From assembly GCA_037951105.1 (NCBI GenBank), contig JBAMJV010003820.1, positions 124,001-188,000 of the forward strand: a DNA stretch of 64,000 bases. Direction: 5' to 3'. The notes beneath the pieces are model-generated. The model saw only the letters and a list, made by a program, of their open reading frames with translations. It made no database searches and had not been told where the DNA came from. The DNA is from Echinarachnius parma (taxonomy: Eukaryota > Echinodermata > Echinoidea > Clypeasteroida > Echinarachniidae). A program made the translations under genes and the position numbers. This document shows positions 34,854-46,860 of this stretch, piece by piece. How positions within the stretch are numbered: position 1 is the first letter of the stretch; every line of letters begins with the position of its first letter.

Positions 34854-36839
34854 TTTTTTTTATTTATTTTGAATTTTTTTATAGAAAGTTGGGGGTGCGT
34901 TTTATACACGTGTGCGTCTTATACACGGAGTTTTACGGTATGTCTCGATGGGTCAGTTTAATGCATGGTTGTATGCATCCATTGTATGCATTTAGGATTG
35001 AATCAAGTAACAATGAGGCTCTACAATTATTTTGGCTTGAGCACTCAGAGGGTTAAATAATACTCATCGGTTCCATAATTATACAAATGCTAGGTCTCCA
35101 CACCAGTACTTGCCCGGGGCAAGTACAAATTGGTGTCGGGCAAGTAAAATGTCATTAATTGTCTAGTATGCTTGCCCAATCGGGCAACTTTAATTATTGT
35201 TCAACTTAGAGAGAACAATGTAATTTCATATGTGTAAATCTCATCTACGAGTAAGAGGGCAAGTACATTTTGTATCAGGGCAAGTAAAATCTGAAAATTG
35301 ATGCTCTTACTTGTCCAAATGGGCCAGTACAGAAACACAGATAGTGTCTTGGATCATGTGCATTGGAAAGTCTGCATATTGAGCATCATGAGTTGGGATT
35401 TTTTTTTGGCAAACCCCCCCCCCCCGCAAAGCTAGCTAGCCCGAGTAATCATCGTTTTTGTTGAGAGATTAGCAGCAAGTTTTCCTCCTCGGTGGGATCA
35501 AAGTTGTCAACTAATTACCTAGTTCTTACAACAGATGTAGCACAAATAATTCAACACATCCACCCCTTTTACGATGAATTCTCATTTTAAGAAATTAAGT
35601 GGCTTTACACTTAAACCATTAACCTATTCCGGACTGGTCCCCTAAAATACTTGGGCAAGGATCTATATAATATGGAGATTGCATGTTATTCAGTAATCCA
35701 GCCTTGAATGGATTAATTAAGACAATTTGATTATGGTGCAACGCAACATTTTCCATAGTCCGTAATCAAGTAGTCTTGACATAATTTTCTAACATAAATA
35801 TAATTTATGCTGATGTAACATACAATTAACCAAATGTTAAATGAAGACAATTGATTTTTGTACAACATGCATTTTCCATGGACCCTAGTTTATAGATTAT
35901 CTAGATCAGTTCTTCATGGGTCAATTTTATTTTCAAGAAGAAAAAAACGTCTATATAAACCCAATTGTTACTTCTGACAAATCCTACCAGAAAGTTTGTG
36001 ATTTAGGGGCGCTAAGGAATTGTCTCCCTTATTCATTGAGAGGTTTTAACGAAAGGAAGAGGGGGACTGCAGTTTTATCCCTTTCAATCTCCACTGGCTA
36101 TCCGACATAAGAGAATTGGCGCTTGGGAAAATTACTGCAGATGATTCTGATGAAAGGTGAAAGCATTAAAGGCAAATACAACTCAAGATCTAAGGAGACG
36201 GAATCTGTACACCGTAACCATATCGGTTTTTAGTCTATTGTTAATAACACAAATTTGTACTAATTCACAAGAAAACCCTGCCTAAAGGGAGGCACTTGTG
36301 ACAAAAATATTTTGTGTTAATTGTTATCGTAGTAGCCATACTACCCATAAACTAAAGTAATATAGCTTAGCTGCAAGCATTCTCTCCAGTACAGTGACCA
36401 TTTCACCTGTAGTGCAGGTGATTCTATTTGTAGTAATTTTAAAATCGTTCAGCAGTTGCTGCTCACCTGTGGACAAAACTGCTGGACACTTGAGACTATC
36501 CACATGTTACCAAGACTCCCAGTGGATTAACCCCATGCCAACAGGAACCTAGTGGGCTATGTACAAAGTCTATGGGGATTTCACAATCTCGAGAAGTACT
36601 GGTAAGGTAGTGATTCAACAAATATGTTTAGCGTTCCAGACTTCAGACGTCGTATGTAAGATGCAAGCTACATGGACATGGTGTTGCAAGATTGGTAGAG
36701 TGTACACTTTCCACTCCTGGTTTGAAGTCACTCTATAAACATCATCTTTCCACATGTTTATACAAAGATGTGAGCATTGTAGATAAGTAGATGAAATTAA
36801 AGGAACCCTGAAAGACCTCTATTTAAAAGTACATGAGCA

Positions 36840-37106
36840 GCAGGAAAATGTATAGCAACATTGAAAAATGAATAGATGATGATATATATAGGAACATCCA
36901 AACAAAGAAAAGGACATAGAGGAGTAAGGAACGAGAACATTGATTGAACTAACTGTCTGTTCCGTTTAAAGTCACTATAAAGCAGTTGTTGCTTTACGTA
37001 ATAACTCGCAAGAACATGGACAGATGATGAAAGGTAAAGCAACATTCAAACAAAGAAAAGGACATAAAAGACGTTAAGACAAATGGGAGGAGAACATTGA
37101 ACTTAC
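36840..37106 (-). repeat. ~155-bp tandem duplication covering the 3' edge of an eya exon
   Basis: Plus-strand AACAAAGAAAAGGACATA ... GAGAACATTGA ... ACTGTCTGTTCCGTTT(G/A)AA ... AGCAGTTGTTGCT occurs once with the real exon edge and once at 36880-36995. The distal copy (36951-36995) has donor GTTAGT in place of GTAAGT. Confidence 0.85.
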
Positions 37107-37231
37107 TGTCTGTTCCGTTTGAAGTCACTGAGCAGTTGTTGCTATCCGGGGAGTTGGCATGCTGGGGCGAGCTCCCGTTTGCGTTCGACACTTGGCTGTG
37201 CGGACTAGACAGCTGCTGAATTTCTAGAGAC
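37107..37231 (-). CDS. eya: eya exon: N-terminal Ser/Asn-rich segment
   Basis: A 125-nt exon (phase 2 in, phase 1 out) with acceptor TGCTTGTAG and donor GACA|GTAAGT. It encodes SLEIQQLSSPHSQVSNANG, then a Ser/Pro/Asn-rich stretch ending TSNGTD. This aligns with the EYA N-terminus (vertebrate SMEMQDLASPH...NGTE). The last base, A, joins TC of the next exon to make Ile in NGTDIKSEP, matching the vertebrate NGTEVKTEP junction. The reading frame stays open into the intron side (MSMSICSACR), so this could in principle be a first exon, but the pyrimidine-rich TGTAG border and the EYA gene plan favour an internal exon. Partial copies of it lie on both sides (36951-36995, 37381-37440, 37572-37624, 37691-37756). 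Confidence 0.88.
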
Positions 37232-37380
37232 CTACAAGCAGAACATATAGACATAGACACAAAAGGTTAAAATCTGGTTTAAGATAGTAACATTTTGGTT
37301 AAAAATAGACATTTTGTAGAATACATTAATTAATTATTGAAAAGGTTTCCTAGTTTAAGAAGATTTTAATGTGTTCTTGT

Positions 37381-37440
37381 TGCATTCGACACTTGGCTGT
37401 GCGGACAAGACAGCTGCTGAATTTATAGAGACCTACGGCA
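37381..37440 (-). pseudogene. partial copy of eya N-terminal exon (acceptor side)
   Basis: 203 bp upstream (minus sense) of the exon. It has acceptor TCTGCCGTAG followed by GTCTCTATAAATTCAGCAGC; the CTAGAA to CTATAA change creates an in-frame stop. The flanking intron sequence (AAACGGTTAAAATCTGG) is duplicated too. Confidence 0.88.
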
Positions 37441-37571
37441 GAAGAAATAGACATATACACAAACGGTTAAAATCTGGTTAAAAATAGACATTTTGTAGAA
37501 TACATTCATTAATTAGTGGCAAGCAATTATTGGTAAAATGTTTTACATCTAGTTCGAAAAAAGATTTTACA

Positions 37572-37756
37572 GTGAGCTCCCATTTCTGTTTGATACTTGG
37601 CTGTGCAGACTTTACAGCTGCTGACATTTTGTAGAATACATTCATTCATTATTGAAGAGGTTTTACATCTAGTTTGAAAACAAAATTGTGATGAGCTCCC
37701 ATTTCTGTTTGTCACTTGGCTGTGCAGACTTTACAGCTGCTGAATTTCTAGAGACA
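37572..37756 (-). pseudogene. two further partial copies of the eya N-terminal exon
   Basis: Copies at 37572-37624 and 37691-37756, about 118 bp apart, both with GAGCTCCCATTTCTGTTTG and ACTTGGCTGTGCAGACTTTA/CAGCTGCTGA (plus strand). They share substitutions with each other, so they arose from one another after the first duplication. Neither keeps an acceptor. Confidence 0.85.
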
Positions 37757-38469
37757 AAAATGCATAAGAACATAATTTTTAACTTTTTTTACAGCAAAAA
37801 TGCATGCAAAGAAATAACAATTTAATTACTTTAAGTGTTTACCTTTCCAGGATATATCCAAATTACAAATGACGATAACAACATCTTTAGCCCACGACTG
37901 CCTAACTGTTATATCACAAGATATAATTTGTTTCATAACATGCATCCACCCATTTTACTCTTGACTATAAAAATAAAGACAGAAATAAACATGCCAACAA
38001 ATGATATACAGTATGCAGAATTTGTGCAGAGTTATACACACGAGTCATTGGTTGGGCATAGAAATACACCCATATGCCATTAAGCCTTACTGACACAATC
38101 TATTAGAGGACTAAGGCTGCTGCAACATGAAAAAGGAAAAGGTCCCGCTGATAGACCATTAAGACCCCCTTGTTTCAATGGAGCAATGCATTGCAACACA
38201 ACCATGCTTCGGCGACCTACTTTTGCGCAAGACCAGAAGAAATAGCCCGAATTTCATGGCCTAGATATCGCCATGTATCTCATCAGCAACGAGGGAGGAA
38301 AAACTAGTTTCTCGTTCCACTTCATTTCCTCACGTATGGCCTTTGAAGTTAACCTACTCCGTCCTAGAATTAGCAAGCCCAATAGATTGTATACGCAGCA
38401 CACCAGCTTTCCAGGAGCAATGGTTTAACAAAGTAACAAAAACAACTACCAGTGCACTGCATGTGTTAC

Positions 38470-38930
38470 ATTAAGGTGTTCCATATTTCTATTTGACGTT
38501 TGGAGCTTGTCAGAAAAATGTCAAATTGCTCTTAATAACTTCTAATAGAATTTATGCAAACACACTTATGTAGAACAGTAAGTGCAAGCAACAGGCATAA
38601 AAGAGTTCTACATACATACATTTCTGATTGACATTTGATGTTGTCACAAATGTCAAACTGCTCTTAATAATAGTAATTCTCATTTAATTTTCCCAAACAA
38701 GTTGAACATACCTCAGTAGCAATATAGGCTCACCTACACAACTGTTTATAAAGGGCGTCCCAAATGCCAAGCAGCCAGCGACAACCCCTTATTTAATTGA
38801 AACAAACTTCCAAAGCAGTGTGCCAGTGTTATTTCCATTTGGAGTTGATATTTGTGGCTAGTTGCAAAATGTCAAATTGACTGTAGCAGCTTTTAATTTG
38901 ATTTACACTTTTCATTAGCGGAATAAGTAT
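38470..38930. repeat. diverged tandem array, about three units of ~150-200 bp
   Basis: Recurring TTTCTATTTGACGTTTGGAG / TTTCTGATTGACATTTGATG / TTTCCATTTGGAGTTGATAT followed by AAATGTCAAATTGCTCTTAA-type sequence. Confidence 0.65.
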
Positions 38931-40329
38931 AAGGGCATACAAAGCATGCATACCCGTGTCCTTTCGTTCTGACTGGCATTTCACGTGGCTGTTTATAAAT
39001 GTTAATTTGTTTGAGTAACATGAATGTAAAGATAATTCACACTAACACAATACAGTATTAACAATAGTACGATAATATGCCAACGGTCTGTACTTACATT
39101 GGTAGAAAAAAAGGACAATATAACATGCAGCTGAGTTCTAAAGCCTCTAAGAACCATATCATTGAATGGCTAAATACTTGAAACAACTATTGTGTAACAA
39201 ATTAAATGAATACAAAAATAATTTTTCGTCACAAGTGCCTCTGTAATTAATACAAATTTAATGATACAAAACAGGGGAATCTGAATATTTCTAACATAAA
39301 TACAGACCTTGTAGATCTGAAGTACAGTCATATCTGTGTAAAGTGACTTCCTAAAGCAAAGAAGAAAAGTGGCCTCTATAGACAGGTTCCATAACATTAA
39401 TTATTATATTGCAAGGGATCACTTGTGGTGGCCACTATAGGCAGGTTGGCTGCTAAGACAGGTTTGACAGTACTTGTTGAAAGTTGTTCACTGATTTTGG
39501 CTCTGCATTATAAGTCGTTCCCTTATGACATACACTAATAGGATCAAAGCACAGCCTAAACAATTGACCATAAAGCAAATAATTGAAGGCCTTGCAGAAA
39601 CAATTGAACTCAAACTGTACTTTTAACAAGTCTATAAATCTTAACTCGTCTTCCTTATCTGATGACAGTTTATTCTTTCATAAGAAGGAAAGTTTGTTTC
39701 TGGTGCCGATGGCCCAATTACCATGGCAACGCAGTCCTTTATCAGATTTTGTGAGGAAATCTCCAATGGCTGCAGAAACCATAGGGATTTCCATAGATAT
39801 GGTTGTAATATTTGTGATCTCCTTGTCTGCAAGAAAGTGCTCTGACGCTGGCACTAATTTTGTAAAATCTACGATATTGCAAAATTTGTTGTAATTTTTA
39901 AAAAATCTACAATCAAACACAAAATATTTCACGAATAGATAGAGAAACTGAATACATGTTCCTTGAAAATATGTTTCTTGTCTTAATGAAAGTAAACAGC
40001 TTTCCCAATACGACTTAATAAAAAAAAATCACAACCTTCTTTTTTTTATTTACTTTTCCTTAGAAGGCTTAGATTGAAATCTTCTAAAAATTAAACATAA
40101 AATAGAACATTACATAAGTACACATTCCAACGAGGAGATGACCTTTTTCACACTCATTTTCGGAACAGGTAACAAATAAGACATTTTTCACCATGGGAGT
40201 AACAGACAACCCATTTTTAGTTTACGATGTCAAAGAACAATCGAAAGCAAAGATTTATCACATGTACGCAACACATTAAAAGACCATTTGATGAACAAAT
40301 TGCACCCTTCAGAGTGATTTAAATATTGA

Positions 40330-40700
40330 GGCACAGCCTAAAGATCATCAGCGGGAAGAAAAAAGTGAATGAAGAAGCATACCTTTGCAATTTCGCCGCG
40401 GACATGATTTACGGTGAATGGAATTGCACTTTAATTTACAAGCTCGTCGATCCACAAGTTCAACAAATATACTTTAGGAGGCAATTTGCCAAATGGCACG
40501 TCCAATTACACCCTCTCTTTGTGAGGACAAGCAAGCAATTTTTTTTTGATTGGCCGCATAAATTTGCCGCCCCGAACTCTGACAGCTTTATCTGTGACTT
40601 TAAGACAAGAGTAAACGTTGTCTCACCCATTGTCACCCTTGTAAAGTTGCGAACCCTCTGACCTTTGACCCCACTGCCAAATTGTGCTCAAACTTTGCCG
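40330..40700. promoter_or_regulatory. candidate conserved non-coding island
   Basis: Repeat-free sequence of balanced composition (TTTCGCCGCGGACATGATTT, GATTGGCCGCATAAATTTGC). A 111-codon plus-strand frame (40326-40661) crosses it but contains no family I recognise and no splice context. Reading it as regulatory DNA is a guess. Confidence 0.3.
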
Positions 40701-41140
40701 GCCACAAGGGAACGTAAAAGTGCAAATATGAAACGATGCACATACATTATTATACTTAATAACTGAAAATACACAGAACTTTAATCACCAGCCCTTGCCC
40801 CGGGATATGACAAAAAATACATCATACCTGTCCCTGAGCCATACTTTTCTCCCCTAATGATTACCAATTACCTCGCAATAAACTTCATTTTTTTTATATC
40901 GTACCATTATGCATAGGTATATGACTTGCAAAAAATGAAAATATGAAACACTATTATCAAACTGTCTTTTTTTCTAGAGAAAAAATATTCAATACCAGTC
41001 AACAGTATTTAGTCAAACTCAAATGATTGCTGTAAGAAATGGTTAATCTTCTTAATATGCGGTGTTATGTACATGGGGACCCTATCTTGGTGTGATATGC
41101 AATATACAAGAACAGTTTATTATTATTAATCTGGAAGTTT

Positions 41141-41505
41141 GGATGTGGTGTGGCAAGATTGGTAGAGCGCTCGCTTTATGAGCGGGAGATCCCGAGTTCT
41201 AACCCGAAGTATGACCATCGCGTTTGTCCTTCAGCAAGACAATTAATCCACATTGCTGCCCTCTACCTAGGTGTATAAATGGGGACCCTGTAGGTGGTGA
41301 AAGCCTTTATGTGAACGATCTTCTCAATGCCCATGAGCCGCTTGGAAGGAATGCTCCCCAGTGAGTGGAGATGGTGCACACAATGTGTGCTGGTTTGCAT
41401 TGTATCCTATGACCGGGGTAATAATATCATTGTAAAGAGCTTAGAGATGGTTATCAATCATATTTGGGCGCTATATAAATCAAGTATATTATTATTATTA
41501 TTATG
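41141..41505 (+). mobile_element. tRNA-derived SINE, near full length
   Basis: tRNA-like head (TGGCAAGATTGGTAGAGCGC, TCGCTTTATGAGCGGGAGAT, B-box-like GAGTTCTAACCC), then the conserved body TGTCCTTCAGCAAGAC ... GGTGTATAAATGGGGACCCT ... CCTATGACCGGGGTAATAAT, and an end GCGCTATATAAATCAAG plus (TTA)n. From memory this layout is widespread in echinoderm genomes. Related 3' ends occur near 28640-28720, 33785-33860 and 46920-46990. Confidence 0.85.
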
Positions 41506-43839
41506 TGAAAGGGGCTCTAACTCTCTTCTCCCCAAACTCTCCACCAGTGACCTTTGACCTCACATCAGAGTACAGTGGGACATAAATCTAGGTTAAGCAA
41601 TTTAGAGGAGAAGTTCAACCCTGTAATGAGGTTTGGTGGAATAAATGACATCTTAACCCTACAAAATATGCCACACCAAGAAAGAAAGAAAATAAGCAAC
41701 AGAAAGTGAAGGAAAAAACAGGCATATAATTGGCCTTTTCATATGTCACTTTCAACTAATCATTCATTGCCAGGGCAAGAAATATTTTTATTTTCAACTT
41801 CTCCTTTCAAGCCTAGTGATTTAAAAGCGAGTTATTTCTTGGGGATTTATGCAAGAAAAGTTAACTACAAACTCGAGGTCAATGGTTAAAAGGGCCCTGG
41901 TGATCGAGGATTGGATTGACAGCGAGAGGGGGAAATTACTTGCTTTGATCTCTGAAATCATGATGATTGGGTAAAAGTGGTGATGAGTGCTTATGAAATT
42001 GTTCCGCGAAAAATATAAACTTGTCACTTTTTTTTGTAGCTCCATACAGCACAGAATATCAGGACATTTTCAATTTTGGTTGTTAGAATCTCAAATTGAA
42101 TAGCCGCAAAACAAAGAAAAGCAAAAACAATTCTGTTTCTCATGGTTTCCAAAAGGGGCAAGTACAATTTTGAATCAAATAAAACACAAAATTGGTTGTC
42201 TGAAGCTCAGTTATAGTAAAATAAGGCTGAAATATTTTGATTAAGGGTAGCAGCAATGTAAGAGAGTCAAACACACACGTTAAATGCCCGACTGCCTGAA
42301 CAGTTCATAGGTAGTCTCCACACAATATGAAACTCCATACCCCACACAAGCGAGAACATTTTGTCAACACCTTTTGTGTCTGGGCCAATCCCTCGCAAAA
42401 TATGGGGGTAAACTCTCCCCTCTCTCTAGGTTCAAAGTCGGGCCGTAAATCCTCAGATCCATACATCCTTTGCTCCACCGAGATGAGACTTGGCGATACA
42501 ACTACTAGATTTTGGCTTGGGCTCGGCTTTTCTCGAGTTCATGGACGTGGGCAACCCTGAGCAACCCACTGGCAAACTAGCGCTTTTCTTTTCACCATGC
42601 ATTGTGACATTAGTAGACGGGTGGTTTACCCCCATCCTTCACTACCCCCCCCCCCCCCCCCCCCCCCCCGCCCCTCAAAACAAAATAATCCCTTTCATTC
42701 TCATTCACACTTGCCTAACTAAGGACTCTTTTGGTAATGCCATAACAAAAGGTGCGAGGTCAAATGGGGTCAAACGAGGAGAGGTTCATTAAGGGGCCAT
42801 CATTCACTCTCACTTTCAAGCTCCCATAACCCGTTAAAGGTTCTAGCTCCAGTTCGAGTTCTGCGGTAATACTCATCAATGCCTGTTCAACATCTTGACG
42901 AATGCTTGTTGCAGTTGAGATTCATAAATCAGATGGCGGTGCCATCTTGCGAAAGCCTTGTGCAGTGTGCGAAATACACTCTGGCTCAGTGTTATGCAGT
43001 GTTGGGAAGCTATTCATGGGGAAATTTTTATTCTGATTATTAGATCTCTAATCCTGAGTCTAACCCCGCCACAACCTCCCCTAAAATGACGGGTGAGTCT
43101 AACCCCGCCCCAACCTCCCCTAAAATGCATGTTACCCATCATCTGACTTACTTTGTTTTTTCAAACGCAGGCCAGAAGACTGGTGTTATCTTAGCAAGAA
43201 TCAAGCGCCAGTTGCATCTCGCTCTGCCATTGCGATATCTGCACCGTCTTTAGGGTACCTTTTAATCGTCTGTTTGAAAACAAAACATGGCCCAGTTTTT
43301 GTAGCGACTTGTCCGCTGCTTGATTCATCAGGCTCTCTCAAACTTGGCACATATATAGTTTCTTCTATCACTTTCTCTTTTAAGTCTGCCTTCAAGCCTG
43401 GCAGAAATATTTCCTCCTATCACTATCAGATATATTAAATTTTCCTTTTTTATTAGTAGTTTACAGCAACACACCCTCTAGTAAATGAGGCTGAAATTTG
43501 TAAAATAAAATCAACAAAACATTCTACTACAATACAAATATTTTGTTGTCATTGTATGTAACGCTATTTTTTCATACATGAAAATACAACCAGCTTGGCC
43601 ATTTCTCTGCTGGCAAGAAATCTGTAAGAATTAGAATAAAACCAAACAACAAAACCCACAAGGATAACTACTATTGACTTGTGCTCTCTCCACCTCTCTT
43701 TCTCGATGTCTATCCCTGTCTCTAACACGATGCTATGGATGATATACTTTGGTTGCGCCTGGGTTGCTCTGTGGTCAGGCACGGGGCCTGGCAAGCCTCG
43801 GAGAGTATCCCCCCAGACGGAACGAGGTGCTGACAGACA

Positions 43840-44280
43840 GAGACTATTGGTGTACCCCCATTGCTACACCCCTTCCCTATTGTGAAAACCCCCATCCATA
43901 ATGCTACCCCCCCTTTATCATAATGGGTGACAGAAAGGCTATTGGTGCACCCCCTTACTACACCCCATCCCTACATAATTGCTAGGACCCCCTCCTTTAT
44001 CATATGGGGTGGCAGACAAGGACTATTGGTGCACCCCCTTGCTACAACCCTTCCCTGTTGTGAAGACCCCCGTCCCTAATGCTACCCCCTCCTTTATCCT
44101 ATTATGAGTGATGGACAGGCTGTTGGTGTACCTCCTTGCTACACCCCTTTCCCAATTGCCTAGACCCCCCTCTCTTTATCATAAGGAGGGGGTTCCTTGC
44201 TTTATACAGATGCCTTCTCCCACCCTTCAAAGCCCTGTCTCACTGTTTAGACCCCCTATCATGAGTCCCTTTTTACAAAA
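43840..44280. repeat. ~90-bp minisatellite, four to five units
   Basis: Units of CTATTGGTGCACCCCCTTGC/TACACCCCTTCCCTATTGTG/A then CCCCCATCCATAATGCTACC and TTTATCATAATGGGTGACAG. Confidence 0.85.
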
Positions 44281-44419
44281 GATCCCCTACTTCTGCAATA
44301 TATTGATGATGTGACTTCCAGAATTGACATTTTGCCTGTTATCTGAACAAAAGACAATAACCCAGTTAATTATAATTAAGATTATTTAATCAACTATAAA
44401 GGGGTGTGTGTGTTGTCTT

Positions 44420-44640
44420 GTATGCATGTATATGGGAGGGGGCAGAGACATGAAAATATAGGGACAGGGTGAGGAATTCAAACATCTCTTGATTATTCCC
44501 CCTCCCTAAATTAGCACCACACAGCATCAGTGGGGAGGGACCTGAAAAAATAGGGACAGGCTGGGGCATTCAAACATCCCTGCGACTCTTGGGATTTCCC
44601 CCCTCCCCAAATTGGCACCACGCAGAGTCAGTCAAAGGAA
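44420..44640. repeat. ~115-bp tandem duplication
   Basis: ATAGGGACAGG(G/C)TG ... GCATTCAAACATC ... CCCCTCCC(T/C)AAATT(A/G)GCACCAC(A/G)CAG occurs twice. Confidence 0.85.
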
Positions 44641-45519
44641 ATTGCAGACGGCTACGTAGAAATCTGTCTTGGCCAGTCGTACCGTGGCGTGGGGAAGGTT
44701 CGACATTGCGATTGTCCCCTGATTAGGGGGCCTGGCAACCTTGGCTTTGTATTATGAGAAGGAAATGAAGAAGTCCCAAGGAGGTTAGGAATGGTAATTT
44801 CACAGACATAAACAAACCCCATTTGTCACAAATTTGAACTCTTGTCTACACTTCAATACCGTCAACACCACTAATGGTAATTGGCTAATTATTACAATTA
44901 TTTATTGTCTTGTCTTGATATCGCTATTCAACCAGTTTTTACAAACAATTGTGTCACTTCCACAATATTGCCCTTTTCAATAAATGACAAAGTTATCTTG
45001 GTTGATCCTTCAGTTTTTTTTTACATCGAAGGAATTGAGGTCAAGGATACTTTGTATTGAATTTTGAAACCATTTTGTTAATTAGGATATGAACAAATTA
45101 TTAAGAAAATAAGCCATGTCTGATACTCTGATCTTCCATTTATACCATTTGTATATGACAAACATTACTAAGAAAAGGGTAGTTTTTAATATCTGGTAAA
45201 ATCAAAATGACTTTAAAGTTATATTGCACAATAAATTACACAAGGTGCTACAAACATAAACATGCAAATACCTCTTCATAATTTTATTCTACACAAAGTA
45301 CTATACAGAGACTTGAGGGCAAAGATTGTTGTGGACAAAGAAAGAGTCACGACCTAGAAAGACTGTTCAATATTCAACGAGACATGCAAATTTAAGCACT
45401 CCAGTTACAACATACAAGTTCCCTGAAACAGTACAAATCGAGGGTAGTTGAATGGTTCTAGAAGGATTTTCTCAGCTTAATATGAACTAAATTCATGTAA
45501 CTTTTATCAATGCCATTAC

Positions 45520-45760
45520 GACTGCATGACAGAAGCGAGCGGGTGTCTTTAAACTTTAAGCGGTTATGAGCAGTTGAGTATTTGAGAGCGGTAGAGCGGC
45601 AAGCAGCATGGCAAAAGGACCCACTCTCTGCTGGAACACCTCCCCTGAGGCTCTGGCTGAGTGAGGCGATGACAGCAGCCCAGAATGGCTCTCAGACTCA
45701 AGCAGCCAGCTAACAAATTGTACCATCTTCACTCGGCCTCCTGTGGCTGCATGCTTGCAC
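45520..45760. promoter_or_regulatory. candidate regulatory island
   Basis: Non-repetitive GC-richer block with repeated CAGC/GCTG (AGCGGTAGAGCGGCAAGCAG, GATGACAGCAGCCCAGAATG). No frame of note. Inference only. Confidence 0.25.
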
Positions 45761-46629
45761 TTAAAGGCCTCTCATCACTACTAGCGGTAGCTTAAAGGCC
45801 TCTCTCAACTTGTTAACATATTGTACAATCTTCGTGGCCTCACGTAGCAAGTCTTAGGAATCGCGAACCCAACTAGTAGATTAAAAGCCCTTCTAGAGTT
45901 TTTACTCTCAATCCTAATTACTAGGGCTGGCTTAACCTGTTCCCTACTAGATTTTGCAATCCCAATATAGATAATACAGCGCCCACCATGTTCCCATAGT
46001 CACAGGGTTAAAACCAAATTGTCAGAAAATTCTGCTAAAATTGTCAAAGAAAAACAATCCAAATCACCTAGTTAATAAGTTATAAATCATAAATGCATCT
46101 AACAAGAAAATCATAATGCTGTGAAAGAAAAAGTACATTGTTCTATTCTTAATTTGAAATAAGTATTGTATTAAATGACACTCACTCATTTCTGTGTGAG
46201 CATTCAGTAATTCCATCGGAGTACTGAGCAATATAATTCTTAATGATTTAAATCTAGTTTCGATCAATCCTCTTTCTTAATCCTTGTTCTCTCAAGATTC
46301 TCATCATATCCAAATGAGGGCTCGTCTACAAGCTTTGTGATATTAATCAAGGTTCTCATCTTCTCCTATTGTTTGACATTGAACTATAAATGTACAGAGA
46401 GTGCCGGCAGCCATTCACAATAACTAACAGTGACACGCAATCTTGAAATAGTCACTGAGTAAGATAAGTACCTTCCAACTGAGCACCGTATTTTATGAAA
46501 ACGCAAGACCATTTGTTTCCACTTATAACGACTCAAACGTTTTATCTCTGCACCTCGTTAAGTTTTCAACTTTTGAATGCACTTGTGTTTAACCAATTGC
46601 TTACAAGATATCATTATTCCCATTCTCTT

Positions 46630-46860
46630 AATACATGGTATATCGGGTCCCAGTAATCTGCCCCATTTGTGATCTCGTCCTTTTCATGCAAGTCGTAACA
46701 GTTGACTGTCCCCAAAGTTTTGTCGTGTATGCCCCAGAGTCGGCATCATCGTGTCCGCACCGAAAATATCCCCTCGGCCTTAATTCGATTGCGGCTCGCG
46801 ACGGTTGCGACCCAATTTCTGACATTCTTGGCCAATAAAGACAAAAGGTCGGGGAGGTTA
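46630..46860. promoter_or_regulatory. candidate regulatory island
   Basis: CpG-richer, repeat-free sequence between AT-rich DNA (CCCCTCGGCCTTAATTCGAT, TGCGGCTCGCGACGGTTGCG, TTCTTGGCCAATAAAG). Frames on both strands of about 65 codons overlap exactly; neither looks like a known protein. Confidence 0.3.

Larger units (their letters stand above)
21564..37106 (-). other. largest eya intron in the window, 15.5 kb
   Basis: Filled with repeats: three ~380-bp MITE copies, tandem arrays at 25310-25885, 26860-27180, 29930-30440, 31005-31345 and 31815-32290, R1 elements, and poly-G/C runs at 26488, 27666 and 32452. Islands without obvious repeats lie at 32520-32660, 33340-33600 and 35990-36140. No coding exon recognised on either strand. 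Confidence 0.7.
7364..37231 (-). other. eya: eya (eyes absent) gene, partial: seven internal coding exons
   Basis: Seven minus-strand exons, each with AG/GT borders, join into one open frame (125+84+76+164+129+83+160 nt). Phases match at every junction: 1/1, 1/1, 2/2, 1/1, 1/1, 0/0. The joined protein follows vertebrate EYA1/EYA4 (recalled from memory) in order: SLEIQQLSSPH, NGTDIKSEPSSSS, AYPHILPTP, SPQPAQSPYYGMQG, SFTTAGYTY, and the Tyr-rich GSYTAYSQTGFNQYY block followed by TTYQL. In known animals EYA is a nuclear co-activator bound to SIX and DACH proteins; its C-terminal HAD domain is a Tyr phosphatase and its N-terminal half has been reported to have Thr phosphatase activity. Only the N-terminal half is here. 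No WDLDETIIVFHSLL-type catalytic exon was found in 1-7363, so the gene runs off the low-coordinate end. The 5' coding start is also not seen. Confidence 0.93.

Noticed and set aside
40326-40661. 111-codon plus-strand open frame
   Set aside because: No recognisable domain, no introns or splice context, no start-context support. Low-repeat composition alone can give such a frame; kept only as a possible non-coding island.
42453-42635. 60-codon minus-strand frame with MNSRKAEPKPKSSS
   Set aside because: Looked exon-like next to a CTCAG acceptor, but no donor follows, there is no EYA similarity, and the plus strand is equally open.
43201-43395. 64-codon minus-strand frame MKADLKEKVIEET
   Set aside because: Charged composition is suggestive, but no family recognised and no supporting splice sites; adjacent to a dispersed repeat.
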